A DNA stretch of 64,000 nt from contig JAZHRO010000012.1 in the NCBI GenBank assembly GCA_037157565.1, forward strand, positions 57,155,501 through 57,219,500, read 5' to 3'. The notes below the pieces were generated by a model that had not been told where the DNA came from, searched no databases, and saw nothing but the letters and a program-made list of their open reading frames with translations. Below, one piece after another: positions 52,509 to 64,000 of this stretch. This stretch comes from Thalassia testudinum. Its lineage: Eukaryota > Streptophyta > Magnoliopsida > Alismatales > Hydrocharitaceae. How positions within the stretch are numbered: position 1 is the first letter of the stretch; each line of letters opens with the position of its first letter. The position numbers were made by a program, and so were the translations under genes.

Positions 52509-53212
52509 AGGGCATGTTTGGTAGGAGAAAGTTACAAAAAGAATTGCACAAGATATTATGAATTTGTGAAATAAATGGGAGAATTAAGTGTCTTTTATGT
52601 TTGGATGGAGAGCCAGAATGAAATGTGTGTCTTGGAGAAGAGTGTCTCACCTTTAACAAAATATATTGGTATATTTTAATTTTCAATCGATATGTTTTGA
52701 TTTTTCACCAGTTGAAAATGAAAACACATTAGTATAGTTTGATTTTCAATCGATTTTCACCTACGTAAAATAATTCTTCATCCATGAAAAATGATTCTCT
52801 AAACATGAAAGACTAAGTTCTAAACCAAAAGGTAAAAAACTACTTTCCATAGGTAAAATCACTTTACATAAATCCTAAATCTTAAACTCACAGCCCATAA
52901 ATAAAAACTACTTTCTACTTTTAAAGTGAAAAATCATTTTTCACCTGTTTGAAGCTAAAATATCTGGTGTATTTTTATTTTGTAACCGATGTATTTTAAT
53001 TTTCAACTGATACAGTTCCACGAAAAATCAAAACAAACAGATAAAAAATCAAAATACATCGATATATTTTCTTAAACATAAAATACATATTTTAAGGTAC
53101 ATTTATTTATTTATTTACATTCCAAAATAAGAAATCCGATTCCAACTTTATTCACTTCGATCTGAAATTTTCATATAAAAAAAAAAAAGACATAATTCCT
53201 GTAACCAAACGG
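52509..53212. mobile_element. MITE-like AT-rich segment, tentative
   Basis: Left GGCATGTTTGGTAGGAG and right TTCCTGTAACCAAACGGATC are weakly inverse, as in hAT-like MITEs, and the interior is AT-rich with repeated TTTTCAATCGAT. No clear target duplication. Confidence 0.28.
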
Positions 53213-53652
53213 ATCACCGCTGAATAAACAGGCCATGTCAAGTGGTGACAACAACTTTACACCTCTACGTTGCAGGAACATGAATATATAGAAAGATAGG
53301 CAACGAAACCTTGTGAAGTGAAGTGTTTATACAACTTAAATACGAAAACTGTTTTTTACTGTAGAAACTATACGTTACCAAATTATAAAAGTGGAGAAAA
53401 AAAAAATAATTAGGAAAGGGGAAAAAGAAGAGTACTACAGAAAACTCAATCCGCGTCATCTGCCTCGGCTCAACCGAAGATATGTCCACTAAAATCCGTA
53501 GCAAAATAACAAGATATGCCCATCTATTCAAAGGAAAAACTGTAGCAAACTAACCAGAAAAGATGAACATTTTGACTCTTAAGCAGGTTATATTATGGTA
53601 AAGACCACTCGGCTCCTAAACAAATGTTCCCAGTTAGAAAGAAAGTCCCTTA

Positions 53653-53959
53653 GGGTCGGTTTATTTTATGGGATAAATTTTAATCGATAAATTTTATAAG
53701 TGGTGAAATTGAGGGATAAATTTAGGATAAATTATTTTGTTGTTTAGGAGAGGTATGGGTTAAATTATGGGATAAATAGGGATGTTGTGGAGGATAAGTG
53801 AGGTTGATATCTTACAAGAAGAGGGATAAATTTATCCCACCTCTCACTTGGAATAAATTTACCCTGGATTTTGAAGCTCTCCCCCAGGATAACTTTATCA
53901 TGAGATTAAATTCGTCAAACATGAGATAAATTATTATATCCTGCATAACAAACAAGACC
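53653..53959. mobile_element. Tourist-like MITE, 307 bp
   Basis: Begins GGGTCGGTTTA and ends AAACAAGACC, partly inverse, flanked by TTA on both sides (53650-53652, 53960-53962), the target site of PIF/Harbinger elements. The interior repeats GGGATAAATTTA and its complement. No coding capacity. Confidence 0.6.
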
Positions 53960-54040
53960 TTAAGAAATGCAGTTATTTACGTCTATAATGATAGATTACA
54001 ACATGATACAATCATGGGTATTTTTTGAATTTTATCCTAG

Positions 54041-55780
54041 TTGATTCAAGTTATTATTATTTTTGAAACGGAACATTCTTTCATTGAAGAAATGAAAATG
54101 ATACAAGATGTAGCCTTAGGACAAGAAAGAAGGACAACCGCAACACCCTTCGGAGAGGAGGAAAGTAACTCTCCCTCAAGAGGGAGGAACTCAAAAAGTA
54201 CGAACACAAAACAAAATAAAAAGATAAGAAAATAGAAAAGAAGAGCTAAGATATTATTTTCATTGCAGGCGAATCAGCACCATGTAATAGATACGACAAG
54301 GTATTGCCGACGTCGTTGACGTACTATGCCAACAGATGATAAGTGGTCGAAGCAAGGCCAACCATTAACCTGGTTGTGATGAGCTCAACTTCAACGTGAC
54401 CCCTACAACAAAAACGACGTCGAAATGCAGAGGTGGAGCAGGGGTGGTGGATTGATGTCTAGTGAAGCCTTCCTTCAACACAGAGTGGTCGCCATCTAAC
54501 ATACGTCCTCAATGCGGCCTGACGTCGAAGTGCCACCGCGACCGCCCATCATCGTAGACAAAGGCTATGAGCCACTATGGAGAGGCCACTGAAGTGTAGC
54601 TACCCACAAGGAAAGGGAGGGGGATGCGGAAGGAGGAAGGGGCCTTAATTGGCGATTGAAGATCAATCGAGACCCCAATAGCAAATCTTAGGGGAGCTCT
54701 GAGAAGGGAGGCGGAGCTTTAAATCTTGCGTAGCAAGACAAGACTCAGTTTGGTTCAAGTTATTATTATTATTTTTGCAAAAATTAACTTTTCATTAAAG
54801 GGGAAGAACCCGATACAAGAGATGCAAGAAAAGATAGAAATACCTAACCCTCAAAAGAGGAAGAAAATGTCAAAACACAAAAACAAAACAAGAAATAAAG
54901 GAGAAAGAAAAAGAAGCGTCCTGAGAACGGAAACAAGACGATCTCTCGAAGGAGATTGATTCCACGCTCGTAGAACCGACAAAGTGCCAACAGGTAACCC
55001 CTTAACCATGTTAGGGAACTCTGCAGGGTTACGCACGGGGTCACACGTGATCTCCAACAAAATCGTACAAACCTAAAAAAAAAAAAGAAAGAACCAAACA
55101 CATCTACACCAACAAGAACCTCCAACACTGACAATCGACAATTGTTAAGACCCACAACCACATCATTCAACCATAGCAGCTCGCCGGGAAGTTGAAGCAC
55201 GCTGCGGACAAAAGACATTGATTGGAGTCCCCTGCTCGTCACCGATTCGCGAGGAGAAGCATGGCAAGGATAGGCCAAGCAGATCACCACATGCCAACGA
55301 TGACACATCGAACACTGATGATGACATGGGAGGACCGAGCTGAGGATGTTTGCACCACCACACGGTGCGTCACGGAGACCTCGCACGTCAACCCCCTATC
55401 GACCCCATGACTGTCCCTGGATCACATCGCCAAATGCACCACAGGATCATCGCTAGAGCTCGTCATAGGACCATCGTCGGAGAGCGTCGCTGGCCCACCA
55501 TTAATGCCACACTGTTGCCGCGCAAACACGAAGAGCCATAGGTCATCATGCATGCCGACAAGGAAGGCCTATCAATGTCAAGGAGCGATCCTAGAAGAGG
55601 GGAAGGGAGATCCGATGGTTGAGGGAGTAGGGACGATCGACCATGTACAACCAATCGGAGCCATCGAAGAAAGTGGCTTTCCCCTCGATCGCTCTAAGAA
55701 AGTTATTAAACATCAAAAAAGTGATCACAAAATATGTTTTTTTTTACTTGGTCGAAGGTATGAATGTCGATAAAAATAAT
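54041..55780 (-). mobile_element. Two retroposon-like insertions with AAT/ATT tails, tentative
   Basis: Segments starting at about 54043 and 54752 both begin, on the plus strand, with a TTCAAGTTATTATTATTTTTG-like string, then a stretch that reads on the minus strand as AATGAAA followed by an (AAT)n tail, the pattern of some plant LINE/SINE 3' ends. The bodies (to about 54745 and 55780) are moderately GC-rich without real ORFs. A direct repeat, TG(A/G)TTCAAGTT, flanks the first. Confidence 0.35.
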
Positions 55781-57756
55781 AATACCTTTGGATGAGGACG
55801 CTAAATGTGCCTCGTAAAGGCTTAAGCCAAAAGGAAAATTCCATCGAGGATCTATCATATCTCAACTTTACCTTGAATATTTTGACCCAATACAAATATC
55901 GGAATCGGATTCTGATCGTAGTCTAATGTTACTGTAATTATCTTTATTCTAATCGTGTAACTTAGTATTTCTTACGTGTCCATTTAATTATACGACCAAT
56001 ATAATTGATCGATGATTGCTCATCTAATTACATATAAAATGTAATCTTTTAATGTGCTTATATCAACCAGAGCCGGGGTACGGTTAAACTATGCAGGCTG
56101 GGTTGGGGTTTCCAATCCAAATGTTATTTGTAATTTCTCCAAAATCCCTCGCCATTTATTCTGTGGAATTCAATAAGGTTAAACCTAATTGATGTTCACT
56201 CATACCAGAAAACTACAGCGCCATCCGCTAATAGCAATCTTCGACTTTGTAGACCTTATTTTGGTCATAGGTTTGAGCAATTATGTGGTGTAAAATAGAT
56301 ACGATGGAAAATTAGTGTCAAGAAACATAAGTTTTGTGTTAAATATTTCTAGTTATTTATAAAGTGATGTTAATATCTATTTTTGTTTATTTGAAGTGAT
56401 GTTAAGTTGTAATATTAATTTTTGTGATATTTATTTGAATCGATATTAACATTAATTTTCAATGAATAGGAATATTATAAAATTAATACTTATTTTGCTA
56501 ACATCTCTTAGAACTGCTGTTAGCAAAATTAATATCAAAGATCCCTTAACCAGTATTTTTACCATATAAGTTAATCTCTCAAGTAAATAGGAGTTAGTCT
56601 CTCTTTTAAATAGTTAACCTACCAAGTATGCTAACCCTTACCATATAACTACCGAAGCACCTTTATTTCACTCCTATATACGAGATTCCATTGGTTTATC
56701 TGGACTTGCGTGATATCCATAGATGGATTTGCACAAAGCACGATGAGAAGTACCCTAAAAAAAAACTATTCTCAAACTTCTTCCATCGGCCTTCATCGTA
56801 TAATTGGCAAGTTAAGAAGTCTGTCTACGACATGCACTCTTAAGTTGACTTATTCTGCATATTAAACACCATTAGAGTCGAACACATAATATGTTAGCTT
56901 GGTTACTTGGTCTCCTTATCAGAACTATAAAAATGCAAATAGATACTATTTCGTCCTACGACGATCATCATATATAGGATTCTCAACCAACCACCGAGTG
57001 AATCGAAAGATTTGGTCACGCTAGTTGACTTCTCTGCGTAGGTATTGCTCCAACAAAATTTTATTTGTGTAATTCAAGTACGTCGGCGGCACATGCCCAT
57101 TTGAACAACGTGATAGATAGATAGATAGCACGCGCAAGAGAAACGATCACATGGAATTATTCAAAGCCACAAGCTGCAAGCCGACTAATTGTGAAGTCCA
57201 ATGGACGTCATCGCTACTCGTGAACGTTCGGTCATAATCTTAGATGATCTCCGAGGGAAGGAGATAGATATCCATTAGGTACAGTTTAATTGGTGATAAT
57301 CATTAATTATAACAGATAAGATTTACGTTTGAGTTTCAACCGTTCATTATTTAGATACACGATCGTCGATTTCCGCAATTTACTTACATAGGATCGTGAC
57401 TCTTTAAAAAAAAAAAACCCATGAGATCATGGGGCCACGCAATTGGCATGGATATTGGATGCCTTTGAATTTAGCAACCCACCAAAGTTCACTTGACCAC
57501 TCGTTTTTCTTCTATCATTTTCCTTTTTCTTTGTATATTTTTTATGTTTAAGGGCACTCGATCCGTGTACAATTGAATGAGTACTTGCCTACGTAAAAAT
57601 AAATATATATAAAAAAAAATAAAAATATATTTATTTTTAACATTTTTATATATATGAAAAATATTAAATCAAATAATTCAAATATAATTTAGTAAGATAT
57701 AGAATAAAATAAAGAATAAATAACATATAATAACACACATAAATAAAATGAAAAAA
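55781..57756. other. AT-rich intergenic DNA
   Basis: No gene or element that I can support. A short GATA-type run (AGATAGATAGATAG) lies near 57114-57128, and 57590-57750 is strongly AT-rich. Confidence 0.6.
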
Positions 57757-58421
57757 TGTTAGATATTACTTTGATCGAAACATCTATTAAGGATTTTCCT
57801 TAGAGAATGTATCGTCTCCCATAATATCGATGTGTCAGGATTTGATGAATTCCTCTCAAGATGCCACAATCCACCTTTAAGATTCGACACACTTCAATCT
57901 TGGATGTCAACGAAAATCATCTCTGGAGAACGAAGCCGAAGCAATTTGCTTTCCAACCAAATTCCCGATTGATTACTAATTTAATGTTTTGATCAATTAA
58001 AAACTTCTCCTGAATCTCTCGTGCGATCTCTTTGTGCAAGATCGACAAAAGAGATTGGAGATTTTTCTACCAATTTCACGTCGAACGACTGCACCAAGAA
58101 AGAGAGACAAGAACGAGAGAGAGCGAGGGAGAAAGTGGAGAGAGCTTTTCTAGTCATGTCGTGTGTTACATGAGAGCTCTCTTGTGGCCTTTATATAGAG
58201 CTCATGACGCGATGTTTATGGAAATTTCTATTTTATGGAAATACAACAATTGATCGACTAATTAAATCCCATTGATCAATTAAAATAATTTGATTTGATC
58301 GACCAAAATAAGTGATTAACCAATATTACTTTTTGATTAACTAATCCAGGTCAAAATTTTGAGATTAAAAATCCATAGCAAAAGTGTCTATGTTCCAAAT
58401 TCCAAATTTATTCTCACTTGA
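57757..58421 (-). mobile_element. K2 3' LTR, distal part
   Basis: Second part of the LTR on the minus strand, ending ...ATCTAACA at 57757. It holds a TATATAAAG box (about 58190-58199) and a CT/GA stretch (58105-58145). Joined to 61122-61382 after removing S6 and one CTTGA, the LTR is about 926 bp, starting TG and ending CA. Confidence 0.7.
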
Positions 58422-61116
58422 TGTTACGAACGTGGGCACCAAACGTAGTTTAAGACGTCTGGAAAGTGGCACAGACGTCTGGTAATAAATTTTTTCGGCG
58501 TACGGGTTCATGTCTGCGTGCCTGCGTGCGCAGACTGAACCCGCCGCCTTTGTCTTCGCTTTCTCTCCCTGCAGGCGCCGCTTTTCCCTCTCTCTCTCTC
58601 CCCGCGGCTGCCTTATAAAACACTTCCCCTCTCCCTCACCCTCACTCCACCGCCTTCATCTTCTCCTCCCTGCGAGCGAGCGAGCTAGTGCACAGCAGCG
58701 GCTGCAGTGGGCGTGTGGGAAGGAGTGTTGCGAGAGGAAGAAGAAAGCTCGACCGCGGAGGTGCGAGCTTGCCGGGCAGCTAGAGCCGGCCGGTAGGGGA
58801 GCAGCGGGCGTGGGGTGTCGCGGAGGAGTTGCTTCAGCTCGGGCAGCAAGCGGACATGATGCGGCGCGGCCGTGCGTCGCGGGCAGAGAGCGAACCGGGT
58901 CCTGATTCTGGGAAAATTTCCCAGAATCAGACGTCTGGACTTACGTCCAGACGACTCTGAAGACGTCTGGAGGATGGTCCAGACGTCTGACAGGTACTAT
59001 ATTTTCCAACCTTCTTCTATTTACGCACGTACGGCCATGCAGCCGTCCGCCGCGTTCTCTACGCCTCTTCGTGATGAGAGCGGTTGCGTGTGTGCACAGG
59101 TGTTGTTCGGGAGGGTGCGAGGGCTCGCCATCCCACACGGATCAGACGTCTGGCCCCAGTACCAGACGATGGAGAGGACCTCCAGACTTCTGGGGTGACA
59201 ATCGGACGTCTGGAAACCAAGTACAGATGATCCAGCGGGCTTCTGGACGTCTGAGGGACTGCGCAGACCGAGGTATTGCCTGATCGACGTTTTAAGACGT
59301 CTGGAAGAAGTTCCAGACGTCTGATTTTGGACAGACTCGTTGTTTTTGGCCCGTTTAGGGTTTGTTCGGAGTCCGTTTTCCGCGTTTCAAGTTTCGTTCT
59401 TTCCGGAATTATTTCATCTACCTGTTTACAGTAATTGTATACTGTTATGAGAAACTCCTTGTGTTGATCCTCGTGTTAGGACCCCATTCCGTTGCGGCTC
59501 TGGGGGTTGCGGAGGCACACGGGATTTCCGACTACGCCCCCAGTACTCCCGATTTTGCGGGTAGAGTAGCCCTTTAATTTATTTAACAAAATTTATACAA
59601 TTACGAAACAATTAATATGTTCTAGGGCATTGCATGAACCGTAGGACTGAGAATTTAGATTGAATGATAGATCCTAGGGAATTGTATGAATCCTAGGACT
59701 GGAAAACTAGATTGAATGATAGATCCTAGGGTATGGCATGAATCCTAGGACTGGAAAACTAGTTGAGTATATAAACATTGCAGTCTTGGAAAAGTAGAAA
59801 GGAAATGATAACTGTTTGTAAATTGGTTAACAGCTGCCTGTTATGAATGGATAATTACGGTCGAGAACATGAATTGTATGGACATAAAGCTGGAACGGTG
59901 AAACCTGAATTGGCTGAGTTAAAAGAGCTTGAACCCTACGGGGAATTAGCAGTAGAACTCTTGGAAAGAGAATGGAATAGAATTGGGGAAGCGAGTTGGC
60001 CCTTGAGTACGGAGTACCAAGGAGAGCGACTGTCCCCCTGTTTAGTGCATAACGGAGTTAGCCGCCCCAGGGACCTGGGGTTAGGACTGGCCACTTTGTA
60101 CCGACTGTTGGCCCTCGTGTACACAGTACCGAGGAGAGCTATTAGTGTAGGGAGAGCACTAGCTACCCCACGGGCCCCGGGGTTCTGCTAGCTCTCCTAC
60201 ACCGACTCGTTAGGCCCACTGGGCAAACCAGGGTAGTCAGGCGAGGGTGCGCAGCCTGTGGAGGGGCAAGACCCCTGTTTGGTTACTGTGGAGGGGCTGG
60301 ACCCTTGTTACTGAGAGGGCTCTGCCCTATACTGGTTCCGTGCTGTGCTTTGGGCGCACCCGTTAATGGAAACAACTGACCGCATGCCAGTGCGGAGTAG
60401 CTACTCGTGCGTTTATCGCGTATGCCGTAGTCACCGTTACGTCTGTCAGCGACCTTGGGGTGGTTGACTAAGGGTAGGACCACCACGGGGGACTTTCCCA
60501 GTCAGGGGAGCACCACGTGTTACTTCTACTTTTCGGAAAAGACTGCAATCAAGATTGTTCCTACGAGGAACATTCAAGATCAAGAGAAGGATCTGATAAA
60601 TAAATCAACAGTGAATAAATGAAAAAATATAAATAAAGAAAGTAAAAATATAACAGCTACTATACACTCTACTGCTTCTTTTAGCTTTTAGTTGCCACTC
60701 TACTCAACGTTTTGCTGACGTGTCACTCTTGTTACCTTTTCAGGACCAGGTGTTGAGCAGCCAGAGTCAGCGGCTGCAGAGGGCGTTGGGCCTAGTAGAG
60801 TCCAGTAGAGTTACTTGTAGTATCTCCTGTACTTTTCTTTTCGCTGTAGTGAGTAGTTTTCTATTACTCCCTGTACTCTTTTTTTTTGTGAGCTTCATGT
60901 GATGTACATGTTTATTTCTCAACTGCTATAGTGGTGTATACTGTAGTGTTTCTTTCCTTTACTGTTGTATTTTGTTACTACTATTTATATACATGGTGAA
61001 TGTGGTTTATTTTACTGCTCTTTTGGTTACTTTCTCGTTGGACGACTGGGTTTTGGGATTAGTCGAGTCGGTCCGATTCTCGTGTCTCGTAGGGATTCGG
61101 GAATCAGGTCGTTACA
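58422..61116 (+). mobile_element. S6: solo LTR, 2695 bp, with perfect target duplication
   Basis: TGTTACGAACG at 58422 to GGTCGTTACA at 61116, flanked on both sides by CTTGA (58417-58421, 61117-61121). A TATA box, TTATAAAA, at 58613-58620 sets the plus orientation. About ten copies of GACGTCT in 58447-59320. Downstream, 59640-59765 has a roughly 55-bp repeat unit with GATCCTAGGG and ATCCTAGGACTG. The termini resemble Ty3 chromovirus LTRs, but the lineage is uncertain. No coding sequence; open frames at 58510-58905, 58872-59198 and 59847-60191 have no recognisable content. Confidence 0.85.
59640..59765. repeat. Short tandem repeat in S6
   Basis: Two to three diverged copies of about 55 bp with the strings TAGATTGAATGATAGATCCTA and CCTAGGACTG, starting near 59625, 59680 and 59735. 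Confidence 0.65.
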
Positions 61117-61382
61117 CTTGAGCTTGAGCCTGAGCCTGAGCTAGAAATGGACCGTAGTGGGTGAGGGGCGCACGTGTGCGTGTGTGATCCCCAGCCCCAC
61201 CTTTCACTCTTTGCTACATAAGCCATAAGAGGTAGAAGGCTTTTACACCCATCAAGAGGTTTGTCCACTTCCAGTATGAAACTAAAAACCTCTCTCAAAT
61301 CTCACTAATTTCAACATAAATTCTCATGTCACCATATAACAATTGCATCTCAATTTATGTAATTGGACTCTCAAATCCAACA
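61117..61382 (-). mobile_element. K2 3' LTR, proximal part
   Basis: Minus-strand start TGTTGGATTTGAGAG at 61382, after the purine tract. Near the S6 junction is a short GAGCCT repeat (61120-61140). Cut by S6 at 61117. Confidence 0.68.
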
Positions 61383-61896
61383 TTTCCTCACAAATTTATT
61401 GTTGAAATTCAACAATAAATTCCTCGGCTACCACACTCTGCTTTCAATAAAAATACCTTCCAGTTTGAACCCTTACCTGAGTCATCCACCTTCACTATCA
61501 CAGGAATAAAGTAAAACTAGTCTTGAACTCTAGACATTTGATGTGTGGTGTATAGTGATGGCAACATAATGATGTTCTTGGTGATAATTTTTAGGGTTGG
61601 TGCTTTTAAGGGTCATGCACCCTATCCTATTTCATGAGTATTATCGGAAAAGACCCTATCCCCTTACCTGCGGCCTACAGTAACACTAACATAGGTAGCG
61701 TTCTCCAAAGATGCACTCATCCGGCCAAAAAGTCTTGAACCCATTTACAGACTTTGCTCTTCCTAAATTTGTAGCTTAAGGCACTTACGCTTCCAGGGAT
61801 TGGACTCAGATGCAAAAAGCATCTAACAATGAGTGCCAACTAGTTCCTCATATAGTTTCTTGTTACCACATTGAATCTACTTTGTGGGATCTCTAC
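61383..61896 (-). other. K2 3' UTR
   Basis: Non-coding between pol and LTR. Contains an inverted repeat, TTTATTGTTGAA with TTCAACAATAAA, at about 61397-61423, next to the polypurine tract. Confidence 0.55.
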
Positions 61897-62385
61897 TCAG
61901 TTAGGTTGGATTGCTACTGTGAGTGAATTCCTAATGGGTCTTAGTCTCATCCCAAGCCTAGACGTAAGGAGTAAAGATCTATCAAGTACTTTAATAAACG
62001 GATCTGCTATGTTATCCTTGGATCCTATAAATTCCACAGCAATCACTCCTCGAGACACTAAATTCCTTACAGACTTGAGTATGATTTGGATATGTCTCCT
62101 TATTTTCTGATTAAACTTTGAACTATTAATTTTTGCTATAGTAGTCATGCTATCATAATGCAAAGATATTGCAGAAATTGGCTTACCTATCATAAGGATT
62201 TCTGAAAAAAATCCTTTTAGTCATTCAACCTTAATTTCAGTGGTGTCCAAAGCATATAGCTCAGCTTCGAAGGTAGACCAGGCTAAAATGGTCTATTTTG
62301 TAGATTGCTAGGAGATTGCATCGCCTCCAAGGGTAAAGACATACCCTATAACACCATTACTCCCAGAATCCTCCATTTGACCGAT
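61897..62385 (-). pseudogene. pol: K2 RNase H
   Basis: Minus-strand frame 62193-61897 (98 codons) gives the C-terminal copia RNase H signature Ser-Lys-Asp-Asn-Ile-Ala-Asp-Pro near 62020. Upstream, to 62385, the Glu-Ala-Glu-Leu-Tyr-Ala-Leu motif can be read in another frame with stops. Confidence 0.78.
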
Positions 62386-62925
62386 CTAACTTGCATCACT
62401 ATATCCTTCCAAAACTAAAGAATATTTACCATAATACAAATTAAGGGAAACAGTTCCCTTTAAGTACCTAAGTACTCGGTCCAAGGCTTCCCAATGAGTA
62501 TGGTCAAGATACCTCGTGTATCTACTCAACGTAGACACGGAAAAAGAAATATTCGATCTAGTATAGTTCTCCAAATACATCAAGCTTCCTATAATCCGTA
62601 AATATCTTAGTTGTGAAACATGCTTTCCACTTTTGTTTTTATAGAGAGTTTTTGATGAATCAAGAGGAGTGCTTACAGCATTGCAATCTTCATAATCAAA
62701 TTTCTCAAGAACCTTCTCAACAAAATGAGATTGAGAAATAGTTATCTCCTTTGCTAATAGAATCAGTTTGAGGCTTAGGATCACATTTGCAACACTCATA
62801 CCCTTCATCTCAAACTTACTACTCAAGAACAACTTAGTTTCAATCACAATTCTAATGTATGATCCAAACAGTAATATATTGTCTACATATAGGCAAAGGA
62901 TAATACCCATATCACCCTTAACCAT
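62386..62925 (-). pseudogene. pol: K2 reverse transcriptase C-terminal part, catalytic motif changed
   Basis: 179 open codons. The catalytic box at 62878-62889 reads Tyr-Val-Asp-Asn, so the second Asp is lost. The rest (Gln-Ser-His-Phe-Val-Glu-Lys-Val-Leu, Pro-Leu-Asp, Gly-Ser-Leu-Met-Tyr-Leu, His-Trp-Glu-Ala, Leu-Arg-Tyr-Leu-Lys-Gly-Thr) is normal copia RT to the start of RNase H (Gly-Tyr-Ser-Asp-Ala). Confidence 0.85.
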
Positions 62926-63373
62926 AGAGTGGACACACTTGTCAAATTCATGACTTACAAAGGCAAAAGACTGTATAGTCTTATCAACTTTTCATGCCAT
63001 TACTTAGGTGCTTGTTTCAAACTATAAAGAGATTTAACAAGTTTACAAACCTTTTTCTCATTTCCAGGGGCTACAAATCCCTCAGGCTGGTTCATATAGA
63101 TCTCCTCAAGATCGCCATTAAGAAAGGTGGTCTTCACATCAATTTGGTGGATAGTGAGATGATATATAGAAGTCAATGCAATAAGCATCCAGATAGTAGT
63201 TATCTTAGTTACCTCAGAATAGGTATCGAAATAATTGATTCCTTCCATTTGCTTGAATCCCTTGGCAATAAGTCTAGCTTTGTATTTTTTAATAGATTTG
63301 CAAGCATGAGTTTTCTCTTAAACATCCACTTGCACCCTATAGTAGAACATCCTGATGGTAAATCAACCAACTC
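62926..63373 (-). pseudogene. pol: K2 reverse transcriptase middle part
   Basis: Minus-strand frame 63248-63000 has Gln-Ile-Asp-Val-Lys-Thr-Thr-Phe-Leu-Asn-Gly, with the first catalytic Asp, and Ser-Leu-Lys-Gln-Ala-Pro-Lys. Between 63249 and 63373 the Lys-Trp and Ala-Lys-Gly parts are read with frame changes. Confidence 0.8.
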
Positions 63374-63907
63374 TCAAGTATCATTAGAGATGATTGAGTC
63401 TATCTCATTCTTAATGTAATCTATCCAGTAATTTGCTTCAAAAGAAGTCATGGCATCACAATAAGTGGGGGGATTGCCTTTTATTTGATAAACAATAAAA
63501 TCACTTCCCAAATCCTTGATAATTCTTAGTCTTTTACTTTTCCTAGGTTCAAACTCTTCTACTTCATTGGGTTTAGAATGAGAAGAGCTAGCCCCCATAT
63601 TAGACATCCTTTCCACTTGATCAGGAATAGAACCAGATGTGGTGGCTAGATCATCTGAAGTCACATTTTGAGGTAATCTGGTTTTCATAAGAAAGGCATC
63701 CCTAAAAAATGTAGCATCGCAAAGCTTAACACTAGTATTGACATCTATGCTTGAAATCTTATATTTTATAACAAAAAATCTATAAGTATAGCTATTATTA
63801 ACATAACCCAAAAAGACCACATCAACTATCTTAGGTCCAAGATTCTTCCTCATGTGTTCTGAGACAACCATCTTTGCAAGGTAGCCACACTTTTTGAGGT
63901 ATTTCAA
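63374..63907 (-). pseudogene. pol: K2 integrase C-terminus to RT N-terminus
   Basis: 177 open codons: Gly-Pro-Lys near residue 24 and Phe-Leu-Gly-Tyr at 32-35, as found after the copia integrase core, then a Ser/Pro/Glu spacer and an Arg-Lys-Ser-Lys-Arg-Leu-Arg motif before RT. The remaining 93 bases to the window end continue the integrase. Confidence 0.8.
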
Positions 63908-64000
63908 ACTTGGTTTCTTGTTTCTCCAAATCTCAAATGGACTATTTTCTTATACTTGAGGGAAACTCTATTCAGAATATGGCATGTCATATTTAAAGCT

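Larger units (their letters stand above)
51222..53652. other. AT-rich DNA, mostly featureless
   Basis: Apart from the possible exon and MITE-like segment listed separately, I see nothing in it. The short open frames have no recognisable content. Confidence 0.6.
57757..64000 (-). mobile_element. K2: Ty1/copia element, minus strand, 3' part
   Basis: On the minus strand, pol (64000 to about 61897) is followed by a 3' UTR, a purine tract (GTGAGGAAA) and a 3' LTR (61382 down to 57757) that is split by S6. Integrase and 5' LTR would lie to the right of the window. Stops and frame changes break pol. Confidence 0.8.

Noticed and set aside
54844..55386. 180-codon minus-strand frame
   Set aside because: Cys/Phe/Leu-rich with a run of Phe, no motif, inside a retroposon-like segment.
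58510..60191. Open frames of 60-131 codons in S6
   Set aside because: They lie inside a solo LTR defined by a perfect target duplication, with no recognisable domain.

Overview
The window is non-genic nuclear DNA from a flowering plant, a stack of nested retrotransposons of the kind found in pericentromeric or otherwise heterochromatic regions. This rests on the element families: Ty3/gypsy elements of the Athila type with a tRNA-Asp-like primer site, Ty1/copia elements primed by initiator tRNA-Met (one with a SIRE-like gag), a plant L1-type LINE with an endonuclease/RT/zf-RVT ORF2, and a Tourist-like MITE. The species cannot be told from the sequence. There is no rRNA gene, genuine tRNA gene, CRISPR array or convincing host gene; only one small possible terminal exon (51538-51666, minus strand) might be host coding.

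Layout. (1) Bases 1 to about 41005 belong to one old Athila-type element, here called H. Its 5' part lies left of the window, its gag is cut into three pieces (8219-8465, 11142-11425, 34049-34399), its pol is a relic at 34400-38307 and its 3' LTR is 39634 to about 41005. Three relatives landed in its gag: A1 (<1-8218), a non-autonomous element with an unknown acidic protein in place of gag-pol; S2 (8466-11141), a solo LTR of the A1 family in reverse; and E3 (11426-34048), a decayed autonomous Athila. E3 was hit twice: a nearly intact LINE, L1 (11507-16688), lies in its 5' LTR, and a very young gag-only copia element, C3 (19313-24862), lies in its 5' leader. (2) 41778-51221 is a decayed copia element, K1, plus strand, whose gag holds two solo LTRs, S4 (42019-44837) and S5 (44968-47223). 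(3) 51.2-57.7 kb is AT-rich DNA with MITE-like and retroposon-like pieces. (4) 57757-64000 is the 3' part of a minus-strand copia element, K2, whose 3' LTR is split by a solo LTR, S6 (58422-61116), with a perfect 5-bp target duplication.

How the parts work together. A1, E3 and H share non-coding architecture although A1 encodes none of the usual proteins: the same primer-site type, a palindrome placed exactly 8 nt before an internal polypurine-like tract, a second polypurine tract at the 3' LTR, and inverted repeats at the first bases of the LTR; A1 and H also share a stem-loop around the end of the ORF. The simplest reading is that A1 was mobilised in trans by proteins of an E3/H-like relative. 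All coding regions carry stops, frameshifts or lost catalytic residues except C3, which has near-identical LTRs and a gag broken by a single stop, and L1, whose two ORFs each carry one nonsense codon.

The most interesting non-standard signals are the spaced palindrome/polypurine module, stem-loops whose pairing is kept by compensating changes, tRNA-like A and B boxes inside the LTRs of E3 and H, and dense clusters of the palindrome CAGACGTCTG in the LTRs of two unrelated elements (C3 and S6).
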